This document shows, piece after piece, positions 55,518 through 62,886 of a DNA stretch of 64,000 bases. Numbering within the stretch: the stretch's first letter is position 1; each line of letters starts with the position of its first letter. The position numbers and the translations under genes were made by a program. The stretch comes from Gordonia polyisoprenivorans NBRC 16320 = JCM 10675 (lineage in GTDB: Bacteria; Actinomycetota; Actinomycetes; Mycobacteriales; Mycobacteriaceae). The DNA lies in NCBI RefSeq assembly GCF_000241325.1, contig NZ_BAEI01000056.1, positions 62,001-126,000 of the forward strand, given 5' to 3'. Below the pieces are notes generated by a model that was not told the origin of the DNA, made no database searches, and saw nothing but the letters and a program-made list of their open reading frames with translations.

Positions 55518-56552
55518 GTGAGGATTGGGGAACGTGTGAGCGGAGAAGGCACCGCTCCCGGCGGATCCACCTCCGCTCGGCACACCCAGTCCCGTGAGTC
55601 CGGCGTCGCAGAGCCGACGGATGGCGTTGTCGAGGAAACCGGCGCGACGTGGCCGCAGCGCATCCGGGCCACCGTCCTGGCCTACATCGCGCTCACCAAG
55701 CCGCGCGTCATCGAACTGCTCCTCGTCGCCACGATCCCGGTCATGCTGCAGGCCAACCGTGGCCACGTCGACATCGCGGTCATTCTGTTCACCCTGCTCG
55801 GCGGCTGGCTCGGAGCCGGCAGCGCGAACACGCTGAACATGGTCGCCGACGCCGACATCGACAAGAAGATGCGGCGCACCGCGCGCCGGCCGCTGGCCCG
55901 CAAGGCCGTCGCCACCCGCAGTGCGCTGATCTTCGGGATCGTGTTGTGGGTGGCGTCGTTCCTGGTGCTGTTCTTCGCCGCGAACCTGCTCAGCGCCCTG
56001 TTGGTGACCGCGACCATCGGCTTCTACGTCGGCGTCTACACGATGATCCTCAAGCGACGTACCTGGCAGAACGTCGTGTGGGGCGGGGCCGCGGGCTGCA
56101 TGCCGACCCTGGTCGGCTGGGCGGCGGTGACCGGAACCCTGAGTTGGCAGCCGGTGGTGCTCTTCCTCGTCATCTTCTTCTGGACGCCGCCGCACACCTG
56201 GGCGCTGGCCATGCGGTATCGCGAGGACTACAAGGCCGCCGGAGTGCCGATGCTCCCGGTGATCGCCTCCGACGAGCACGTGACCCGACAGATGCTCTTC
56301 TACACCTGGGCCACGGTGCTGGCGTCACTGGCATTGATCCCGGCGGCCAGCTGGATCTACGCGGCGGTCGCGGTGCTGGCCGGCGCCTGGTTCCTCAGCC
56401 GGGTCCACAAGCTCTATCGCGACACCCGGCAGGGCGCGGAGGTGACGCCGCTCAAGATCTTCCTGCAGTCCAACGAGTACCTGGCGATCCTGTTCTGCGG
56501 ACTGGCGATCGACGCCGTCGTGAACCTCCCGGTCATCACGCACGTCTTCTAG
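55518..56552 (+). CDS. ctaB: protohaem IX farnesyltransferase (haem O synthase)
   Basis: CtaB adds a farnesyl group to haem B to make haem O. The 344-residue UbiA-family membrane protein has about nine helices and the prenyl-diphosphate sites [15 protein letters not shown] and RRPLARKAV, with [15 protein letters not shown] and [14 protein letters not shown] chose GTG 55518, 5 nt after AGGAG; GTG 55536 is an alternative. The first 45 residues are a variable soluble tail. ctaA, the next enzyme, lies 3.4 kb away on the other strand. Confidence 0.93.
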   Translation: MRIGERVSGEGTAPGGSTSARHTQSRESGVAEPTDGVVEETGATWPQRIRATVLAYIALTKPRVIELLLVATIPVMLQANRGHVDIAVILFTLLGGWLGAGSANTLNMVADADIDKKMRRTARRPLARKAVATRSALIFGIVLWVASFLVLFFAANLLSALLVTATIGFYVGVYTMILKRRTWQNVVWGGAAGCMPTLVGWAAVTGTLSWQPVVLFLVIFFWTPPHTWALAMRYREDYKAAGVPMLPVIASDEHVTRQMLFYTWATVLASLALIPAASWIYAAVAVLAGAWFLSRVHKLYRDTRQGAEVTPLKIFLQSNEYLAILFCGLAIDAVVNLPVITHVF

Positions 56553-56569
56553 ATCGCCGAGGTAACTCG

Positions 56570-57535
56570 TCAGTTCGGCACGAGAACCGACGTCCCGGTG
56601 GTACGCCGGCCCTCGAGATCGGCGTGAGCCTGTTCGGCATCGGCGAGACGGTACCGCTGTCCGACCCGCACCTCGACGCCGTCGGCGAGTGCTCCGAGAT
56701 ACTCCGATGCGCGCCATGCCAATTCGTCGGGATCGGCGATGAAATGCGCCAGGGTCGGTCGGGTCACCGACAACGAGCCCGCGCTGTTGAGACGCTGCAG
56801 ATCAAATGGTGGCACCGGGCCGCTGGCCGCGCCGAAGAGCACCACGAATCCGCGAATGCCGGTCGATGCCACCGACTGGTCGAAGGTGTCTGCACCCACC
56901 CCGTCATAGGTGACCCGCACTCCGGCACCGTCGGTGAGACCTCGCACCTGCTCGACGAGGTCGTCGCCGTAGCGGAGCACGTGGTCGGCGCCGGCCGCGG
57001 CCGACAGTTCGGCCTTCTCGTCCGAGGACACCGTCGTGATCACCCGCAGACCCTTGCGCTTGGCCAGCTGGGTGAGGATCAGCCCGACGCCACCGGCACC
57101 GGCGTGCAGCAGGATCGCGTCGCCCTCGGCGGGGTGCGCGCTGCCGTCGAGCAGATAGTGCGCGGTCAGCCCACGCAACAACGAACTCCCGGCGACCTCG
57201 TCGGAGACACCGTCGGGGATCGGCACCGCGCGAGCGGCACGGACCGCCACGAGCTCGCCGTAGCTGGCTGGAGCATCGCACCAGCAGACGCGAGTGCCGA
57301 CACCGAGATCGGAGACCTCCGAGCCGACCGCCACGATCTCACCGGCACCCTCGGTACCGGGCACATACGGCGGTTGTGAGGGATACAGACCACGGCGAAG
57401 GTAGGTGTCGATGAAGTTGACGCCGACGGCGGTGACGCGAACGAGAACCTCGTCGGCAGCGGGGATCGGATCGTCGACCGTCCCGTAGCTCAAGACATCC
57501 GGACCGCCGTGTCGAGTGACCTGAATTGCGCGCAT
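56570..57535 (-). CDS. qor: NADPH:quinone oxidoreductase, zinc-free MDR family
   Basis: The 321-residue protein has the quinone oxidoreductase pattern: VGVNFIDTYLRRGLYP, VPGTEGAGEIVAVG, LLHAGAGGVGLILTQLAK (NADPH site) and VRVTYDGVGADTFDQS. The catalytic zinc cysteines of alcohol dehydrogenases are absent. It probably reduces quinones or enals with NADPH in the cytoplasm. A qor gene lies between ctaB and ctaA in mycobacteria too. It converges with ctaB 17 nt away. Confidence 0.9.
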   Translation of the reverse strand: MRAIQVTRHGGPDVLSYGTVDDPIPAADEVLVRVTAVGVNFIDTYLRRGLYPSQPPYVPGTEGAGEIVAVGSEVSDLGVGTRVCWCDAPASYGELVAVRAARAVPIPDGVSDEVAGSSLLRGLTAHYLLDGSAHPAEGDAILLHAGAGGVGLILTQLAKRKGLRVITTVSSDEKAELSAAAGADHVLRYGDDLVEQVRGLTDGAGVRVTYDGVGADTFDQSVASTGIRGFVVLFGAASGPVPPFDLQRLNSAGSLSVTRPTLAHFIADPDELAWRASEYLGALADGVEVRVGQRYRLADAEQAHADLEGRRTTGTSVLVPN

Positions 57536-57572
57536 GAGTCGTTTCTACACCCCGGCCGAGACGTCGGAATCA

Positions 57573-58094
57573 TCACGGTTTCTCGGCGGCTCCGGTGACC
57601 GGGGGTTCCACCGACCACGGGAAATCGATCCACTTGGCGGTGGTGCGCCAGCAGTAGTCGGGAGTGGTGATCGTGTGCGGCTTCTGATAGATCACCGCGT
57701 TGCGGACCTCGGCGACGCGGCCCTGGTGCTCGCAGAAGTCGTCGACGAGGGCGAGGGTCTTGCCGGAGTCGGCGACGTCGTCGACGACGAGCACCTTCTG
57801 ATCGTGTAGTCCACTGCTCTCCAGCAGTGACGGCAGCATCACCGGTTCGGCCAGGGTCTCGCCGATGCCGGTGTAGAAGGCCACGTTCAGCGAGATCATC
57901 AGCTTGCAGTCGAGCGCATAGGCGATCGCGCCGGCCGGGATGAGACCTCCGCGGGCGATGCCCAGGATGATGTCGGGGACGAAGCCGTCGTCGGCGATCT
58001 GCTGGGCGAGGTCGCGGCATGCCCGGCCGTTCATCTCCCAGGTCAGCTTTTCGCGCTCGTCTGGGGCCGGCGGGGTCGTGGCGGAGGCGTTCAT
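57573..58094 (-). CDS. phosphoribosyltransferase, Gpt/Hpt-like
   Basis: The 173-residue type I phosphoribosyltransferase has the PRPP motif VLVVDDVADSGKTL (about 101-114) and DIILGIARGGLIPAGAIAYAL upstream. WIDFPWS at the end, with the tryptophan stacking position, resembles xanthine-guanine phosphoribosyltransferase. It probably salvages a purine base, but the substrate is not certain. I chose ATG 58094; a CAGAGT box ends 7 nt before it. It lies 37 nt upstream of qor on the same strand. Confidence 0.8.
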   Translation of the reverse strand: MNASATTPPAPDEREKLTWEMNGRACRDLAQQIADDGFVPDIILGIARGGLIPAGAIAYALDCKLMISLNVAFYTGIGETLAEPVMLPSLLESSGLHDQKVLVVDDVADSGKTLALVDDFCEHQGRVAEVRNAVIYQKPHTITTPDYCWRTTAKWIDFPWSVEPPVTGAAEKP

Positions 58095-58176
58095 GGCAGT
58101 GACTCTGCCAAGTTTCGGGCGGCGGCACATGTTGAGAGCGATGGTGGCGCGTGTCTACCCGGCGGCCCCATCTCGG

Positions 58177-58182
58177 TATGCT
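58177..58182 (+). promoter_or_regulatory. -10 box of the 127-aa gene
   Basis: TATGCT ends 8 nt before ATG 58191 with no ribosome site between, another leaderless-type promoter. Confidence 0.5.
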
Positions 58183-58190
58183 CGATGACC

Positions 58191-58574
58191 ATGAGCGAGC
58201 AGCCCGCAGCCGAGAACTCCGAGACCTCCACCGCCGCCCCGACCGTGTCGGTACCGCGAGACGTGGTGTCCTCGATCGAGAAGTTCGTCAGCCGGGAAGG
58301 CGGGTCGGCCAAGGCCGTCTTGCAGCCGATCGGCGCGGCCGGCGTGCGGATCACTCTCGTCGGCGAACAGGGTGGCATCCTCGGCGATCGCGTGGTCGCC
58401 GACCTCGCGACCGCCACCGCAGTCGTGGAAGCGGTGGCCGGCGTCGAGACCGCCGAGTGGGACCGCGACCTGACGTCGTCGACGACCGTCGAGCCGTCGC
58501 ACTATCGCAAGATGGCCGGCTGGGTCGCCGGACAGAAGCACTTTCCCAAGCCGCGTAATCAAGCCATTCTCTGA
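58191..58574 (+). CDS. hypothetical protein, 127 aa
   Basis: I do not recognise the family. The soluble acidic protein has a low-complexity start (SEQPAAENSETSTAAP) and then a predicted alpha/beta domain with FVSREGGSAKAVLQPIG, VRITLVGEQGGILGDRVV and HYRKMAGWVAGQKHFPK. Several positions look conserved-like, but no catalytic motif is visible. I chose ATG 58191 from the promoter spacing; ATG 58185 would add two residues. Codon use matches the neighbours. Confidence 0.65.
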   Translation: MSEQPAAENSETSTAAPTVSVPRDVVSSIEKFVSREGGSAKAVLQPIGAAGVRITLVGEQGGILGDRVVADLATATAVVEAVAGVETAEWDRDLTSSTTVEPSHYRKMAGWVAGQKHFPKPRNQAIL

Positions 58575-58613
58575 GTCGGTATCCCGGGACTGGAAGCCGA
58601 GGTGACCGGGGAC

Positions 58614-59005
58614 TCAGCCGGCTTCCTCGGGCTCGACCGGGTCCGACCCGGCGAAGACGCTGCACTCCGGGCACCGGGTCAACAGGTCGTGGCGACATTC
58701 CACGACATGGACGAGAAACGACTCCGCGTCCGCCAATCGACGGCGCCGCACCCGGATCTCGTCGATCCGTCGATCGATGATCTGGCGGCGCTCGGCTGCG
58801 TCGCGATCGAGTACGACGCGTATTTCTCGCAAGCTCATTCCGACGTGCTGGCACGCGCGCAGTACGTGTAGACGGCTCACGTGCTCGGCGCTGTACTCGC
58901 GATGCCCGGCCAGGGTGCGGTCGGGCACGACGACGCCCATGTCATCCAGTGACGCAGGACATGTACTTCGACGCCGACCAGTGCGGCCGCTTCGGCGATG
59001 CGCAT
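58614..59005 (-). pseudogene. MerR-family regulator broken by a one-base frameshift
   Basis: The gene is read on the minus strand from ATG 59005: MRIAEAAALVGVEVHVLRHW is the first half of a MerR winged helix, and the rest (MGVVVPDRTLAGHREYS ... LRACQHVGMSLREIRVVL) continues in another frame from 58940. One extra base at the CC run 58946-58947 would restore WDDMGVVVP, the normal MerR motif. A coiled coil follows, then a cysteine cluster, CRHDLLTRCPEC, that may bind metal or sense redox. It could be a real mutation or a sequencing error. Confidence 0.75.
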
Positions 59006-59019
59006 CACCACATCATGCC

Positions 59020-59050
59020 TTGACCTCAGGTCGACCTGAGGTCCTACGGT
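59020..59050 (+). promoter_or_regulatory. MerR-type promoter with a 22-bp palindrome
   Basis: TTGACC (-35, 59020-59025) and TACGGT (-10, 59045-59050) are 19 bp apart, the long spacer typical of MerR-activated promoters. A perfect 22-bp palindrome built of GACCTCAGGTC and GACCTGAGGTC (59022-59043) fills the spacer. The -10 ends 6 nt before the hydrolase ATG. Confidence 0.8.
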
Positions 59051-59056
59051 TCGGGG

Positions 59057-59911
59057 ATGCCTTTCACAGCCGATGCATTGCCCACGCCCGCCATCGTCGA
59101 GATCGACGGCGCCGCCATCGCGACCTATGTCCTCGAGCCCCCTCGGGGCCGGCGGAAAGGCCCCGATGTGGTGTGCACGCACGGTACTCCGTGGTCGGCG
59201 GGGGTGTGGTTACCGGTGGCCCGGCGATTGGCCGAGCGCCATCGTGTCTTCCTGTGGGACATGCCCGGCTACGGTCGGTCGACCAAGGGTCCGGAGGTGC
59301 CGGTTGATCTGATCGCGCAACGGCAACGTTTCGCCGAACTCGTGCGTATCTGGAACCCAGTCCGCCCCCATGTACTCGCGCACGACATCGGTGGGGCGGT
59401 CACGCTCGGCGCGCACCTGTTCGACGGAGTCGCGATGAGCGGTGTCTACCTGCTCGACGCGGTGACGCTGCGCCCATGGGGCTCTGCGTTCTTCGCGCTG
59501 GTGGGCAGGCACGCCGAGGTTTTCCAACAACTTCCCGCGGATCTGCACGAGGCGCTCGTGCATCGCTACATCGCCGGTGCCGCCGTCGTCGATCTGCCAC
59601 ACGACACAGTGCGCGGGCTGGTCGAACCGTGGCTCGGTGAGGTGGGCCAAGCTGCGTTCTATCGACAGGTCGCGCAGCTGTCGGAGGACCACACCGAACC
59701 GATCTGTGCGCGACTGGCGGACGTCACATGTCGGGTCGAGATCGGCTGGGGGGTGAACGATCCGTGGTTGCCGGTCGAACAGGCCGGCCGGCTTCGAGAC
59801 GCGTTGCCCGGCGATGTCGTCGTCACGCTGCTCGACGGCGTCGGGCACCTTGCACCTCTGGAACGCACAGAGGAACTCGTCGGGCACATTCGGCGCTGGC
59901 TGGCGCGGTGA
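59057..59911 (+). CDS. alpha/beta-hydrolase, haloalkane dehalogenase/epoxide hydrolase-like
   Basis: The 284-residue protein has the oxyanion motif HGTPWSAGVW (42-51), FLWDMPGYGRS, the nucleophile elbow AHDIGGA with D110, an acid D235 in GVNDPW and H264 in GVGHLAPLE. An aspartate nucleophile points to dehalogenase or epoxide hydrolase chemistry rather than esterase, but the substrate is unknown. It starts at ATG 59057, leaderless, under the MerR-type promoter. It converges with ctaA. Confidence 0.85.
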   Translation: MPFTADALPTPAIVEIDGAAIATYVLEPPRGRRKGPDVVCTHGTPWSAGVWLPVARRLAERHRVFLWDMPGYGRSTKGPEVPVDLIAQRQRFAELVRIWNPVRPHVLAHDIGGAVTLGAHLFDGVAMSGVYLLDAVTLRPWGSAFFALVGRHAEVFQQLPADLHEALVHRYIAGAAVVDLPHDTVRGLVEPWLGEVGQAAFYRQVAQLSEDHTEPICARLADVTCRVEIGWGVNDPWLPVEQAGRLRDALPGDVVVTLLDGVGHLAPLERTEELVGHIRRWLAR

Positions 59912-59933
59912 GGTCGCGTGGGCTCCAGTGCCC

Positions 59934-60926
59934 TCAGGTGAGGGGTACCGGGTCTCCAGATGGGCTGTCCGACAACCGGAACCACAGCACCAGCCAGGTG
60001 GCTCCGATCAGCAGCAGCCCGCTGCCCAGCATGTGCAGCAGCACCAGCAGGATGGGCAGGTCGGTGAAGTACTGCACCATGCCGATGATCCCCTGCAGGA
60101 CCAGCAGCCCCGCGTAGGTGAGGGCCGCCCGGGATTGCGGCATCCGCATGACCCGCGTGATGACCACAACCGCGATTGCCAAACCGATGAGGACGAAGAC
60201 CGAGTCGGCGTGTAGCTGCGTCGTCTGCGATGGCGTCAGGCCGTTGCGGTGGGCATGGACGTCGCCGGCGTGCGGACCGGAGCCGGTGACGACGGTGCCG
60301 AGATAGATCGCGATCCACGTGACCGCGTACACGAGCCACGCCATGATCAGGCCGACGCGTGCGGCGATGCCCGTCACCGCGGATTCCCGTGGATACGGAC
60401 TCGTGCGGAACACGAGCACCGTGGCTCCCGACACCAACAGCATCGACAGCAAGAAGTGCAGTGAGACCACCCATGGGTTCAGGTCGGTCAGTACGGTGAT
60501 GCCGCCGACGACACCCTGAAAGGGAATGCCCAGCGCGAGCAGGACCACCAGGACACGGTTGCGGCGCTGCGAAGACGCCTGACGCCACACCGCGACGACC
60601 GCGGCAATCGCGATGATGGTGAGCACCCACGTGAGCATGCGGTTACCGAATTCGATGGCCGCGTGATAGCCCATCGCCTCGTGCGGGACGAACGAACCGT
60701 CGGTGCACTGCGGCCAGGTGGGACACCCCAATCCGGAGCCGGTCAGCCGGACGGCGCCGCCGGTGACGACGATGCCCACGTTGGCGACCAGCAGAGCGAT
60801 CGCCCAGCGATGGACGAAACGGATCGTCGGGCGACCGAAGCCGGGGACACGGGCCAGGCCCGAGCGCGTGGTCGCGACGGGCGCGGGCCGGTCGGCGGCC
60901 GCGGGGGTCTTCTCTGAAGTCGTCAT
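59934..60926 (-). CDS. ctaA: haem A synthase
   Basis: CtaA oxidises haem O to haem A for cytochrome c oxidase. The 330-residue membrane protein has eight predicted helices and the conserved histidines in FVHRWAIALL, VVSLHFLLSM, LHADSVFVL and LLHMLGSG. VRLTGSGLGCPTWPQC carries the conserved cysteine pair of the first outer loop, and EFGNRMLTWVL follows. ATG 60926 follows GGGA. It lies downstream of the ABC exporter genes (52 nt), as in mycobacteria. Confidence 0.94.
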   Translation of the reverse strand: MTTSEKTPAAADRPAPVATTRSGLARVPGFGRPTIRFVHRWAIALLVANVGIVVTGGAVRLTGSGLGCPTWPQCTDGSFVPHEAMGYHAAIEFGNRMLTWVLTIIAIAAVVAVWRQASSQRRNRVLVVLLALGIPFQGVVGGITVLTDLNPWVVSLHFLLSMLLVSGATVLVFRTSPYPRESAVTGIAARVGLIMAWLVYAVTWIAIYLGTVVTGSGPHAGDVHAHRNGLTPSQTTQLHADSVFVLIGLAIAVVVITRVMRMPQSRAALTYAGLLVLQGIIGMVQYFTDLPILLVLLHMLGSGLLLIGATWLVLWFRLSDSPSGDPVPLT

Positions 60927-60978
60927 CGGGGTCCCGCAATCGTGAGAGCTGTCGGGGGAGTGGGCAGGTGGGGCGATC

Positions 60979-61797
60979 TCACTCGAATCGGAACCACCTG
61001 ACCGCGAGGGCGCCGGTGACCGCCGCCCACGCCAGCAGCACCACAACGCCGACGACGTCGACACTGCCGTGCGTGGCCTGCTCGAGGGCTTCGGTGAGCG
61101 CACCGGAGGGCACACATCGGGCCACCCACCACACGGCGTCGGGGATCCGTGACTGCATGACGACGACGCTGCCGACGCCGACCATCGCGAACCACAGCAG
61201 ATTTGCGAGAGCGAGCACGACCTCGGCCTTCAGTGTTCCGCCCAGCAGGAGGCCCATCGCCGAGAAGGCGGCGGTGCCCAGGGCGATCACGAGTGCACCG
61301 ATCGCCAGGCCGCCGAGACCGGGACGCCAGCCGAAGCCGGCGCCGATGGCGCCGATGATCACCGACTGCAACACCACTACGGCCACCACCGCCAGCGACT
61401 TGCCGACGATGATGCCCCACCGTGGAATCGGCGTTGCCCCAAGGCGTTTGAGTGCTCCGTAGCGTCGGTCGAAGCCGACGGCGATGGCCTGCCCGGTGAA
61501 CGCCGTCGACATCACTGCGACGGTCATGATCGCCGGGACGAAGGTCGCCGCGCGTTCGGCGGTACTCGATCCGAGGTCGGTGTCGAGGGGTAGCAGGCAC
61601 AATCCGATCAGCAGCGTGATCGGGATGAACATGGTGAGCAGGAGTTGTTCGCCGTTGCGCAGCAGCAGCCGCAGTTCGAGACGGGTCTGCGCCGCGAGCA
61701 TCGCCACGAGTGGCGCCGCCCCGCCACGTGGGGTGAAGGTGCCCGGCGGGAAACGCACCGGGCCCGCGGCGGATCCCACGGTTGTCGAGTCGGTCAT
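60979..61797 (-). CDS. ABC-2 type transporter permease
   Basis: The 272-residue protein has six membrane helices after a 40-residue cytoplasmic N-terminus, with the ABC-2 features FDRRYGALKRLGATPIPRW between helices 2 and 3 and an amphipathic RIPDAVWWVARCVPSGAL before the last. It forms an exporter with the ATPase whose gene overlaps by 4 nt. In mycobacteria the same pair (Rv1457c-Rv1458c) lies beside ctaA and mptB. The substrate is unknown. Confidence 0.9.
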   Translation of the reverse strand: MTDSTTVGSAAGPVRFPPGTFTPRGGAAPLVAMLAAQTRLELRLLLRNGEQLLLTMFIPITLLIGLCLLPLDTDLGSSTAERAATFVPAIMTVAVMSTAFTGQAIAVGFDRRYGALKRLGATPIPRWGIIVGKSLAVVAVVVLQSVIIGAIGAGFGWRPGLGGLAIGALVIALGTAAFSAMGLLLGGTLKAEVVLALANLLWFAMVGVGSVVVMQSRIPDAVWWVARCVPSGALTEALEQATHGSVDVVGVVVLLAWAAVTGALAVRWFRFE

Positions 61798-62807
61798 CGC
61801 AGGGCCCTGCCGGTCAGATCCAGGAACACGTCTTCGAGACTGCGTGTCTCCACCCTCAAATCGGTCGCCAGTACGTTGATCTTCGCGCACCACGCGGTCA
61901 CCGTCGCCAACACCTGCGGGGTCATCGACCCGACCACCAGATAGCTGCCGGGCGCGGTCTCCGAACACACGTAACCCTCGGGTAACGCCAGCGTCAGCAA
62001 CGTCAGGTCGAGTCCGCGCGGAGCGCTGAACCGCAGCTCGTTCTCGGCGCCGCGGCTGGTGAGATCGGCGGGTGTACCGGCTGCGACGACACGACCGCTG
62101 TCGATGATGACGACGTGATCGGCGAGGTGCTCGGCCTCGTCCATCAGGTGGGTGGTCAGCAGCACCGACACCCCGTCGCCGCGCAGGCGGTCGATGATCT
62201 CCCACACGACCAGTCGGGCGTGCGCGTCGAGCCCTGCGGTGGGCTCGTCGAGGAACACCAGTTCGGGGCGCCCGACGATGGCGCACGCCAACGACAAGCG
62301 CTGCTGCTGGCCACCGGACAGACGGCGAAACGGTGTGCGGGCGGCATCACGCAAACCCAGAGCGTCGAGCAGCCAGTCCGGATCAATCGGGTCGGCGCAG
62401 TACGACGCGCACAGTCGCAGCATCTCTTCGGCACGCGCGCCGGGGTAGGCGCCGCCGCCCTGCAGCATCACGCCGACGCGTCGACGTAGCGCGTCGTTGT
62501 CGTGCCGGGGATCGAGGCCGAGGACGGTGACCGTTCCTGCATCGGGGGTCAGGAAGCCCTCACAGATCTCGACCGTGGTGGTCTTGCCCGCGCCGTTGGG
62601 GCCGAGGAGGGCGAGGATCGACCCTGCGGGGAGTTCGAGATCGAGGCCGTCGACGGCGATCCGGTCGCCGAAGCGCTTGACCAGTCCGCACACCTGAAGG
62701 GCGGGGGCGTCGACGCCGACAACGGTCCGCGCTTCGGGGGACGGGCCGTCGAGGTGACGATCCGTCATCGGATCGTCGCTCGACGGCGAGGAGGTCGCGC
62801 TGCGCAC
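61794..62807 (-). CDS. ABC transporter ATP-binding protein
   Basis: The 337-residue ATPase has Walker A GPNGAGKTT, signature RLSGGQQQRLSLA, Walker B ELVFLDEPTAGLD and the H-loop TTHLMDEAEHL; a roughly 100-residue C-terminal domain follows. GTG 62807 is preceded by a minus-strand TAGTCT box (62820-62815) at exactly 7 nt, so a leaderless start is likely; ATG 62768 is an alternative without that support. It powers the adjacent permease. Confidence 0.92.
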   Translation of the reverse strand: MRSATSSPSSDDPMTDRHLDGPSPEARTVVGVDAPALQVCGLVKRFGDRIAVDGLDLELPAGSILALLGPNGAGKTTTVEICEGFLTPDAGTVTVLGLDPRHDNDALRRRVGVMLQGGGAYPGARAEEMLRLCASYCADPIDPDWLLDALGLRDAARTPFRRLSGGQQQRLSLACAIVGRPELVFLDEPTAGLDAHARLVVWEIIDRLRGDGVSVLLTTHLMDEAEHLADHVVIIDSGRVVAAGTPADLTSRGAENELRFSAPRGLDLTLLTLALPEGYVCSETAPGSYLVVGSMTPQVLATVTAWCAKINVLATDLRVETRSLEDVFLDLTGRALR

Positions 62808-62886
62808 ACTGGTCAGACTATGCCTTCGTGCGCACAGGTAAAAAACCGTCGACCGCGTGCGCTCGCGTCCGCGTGAACACCGTCGA

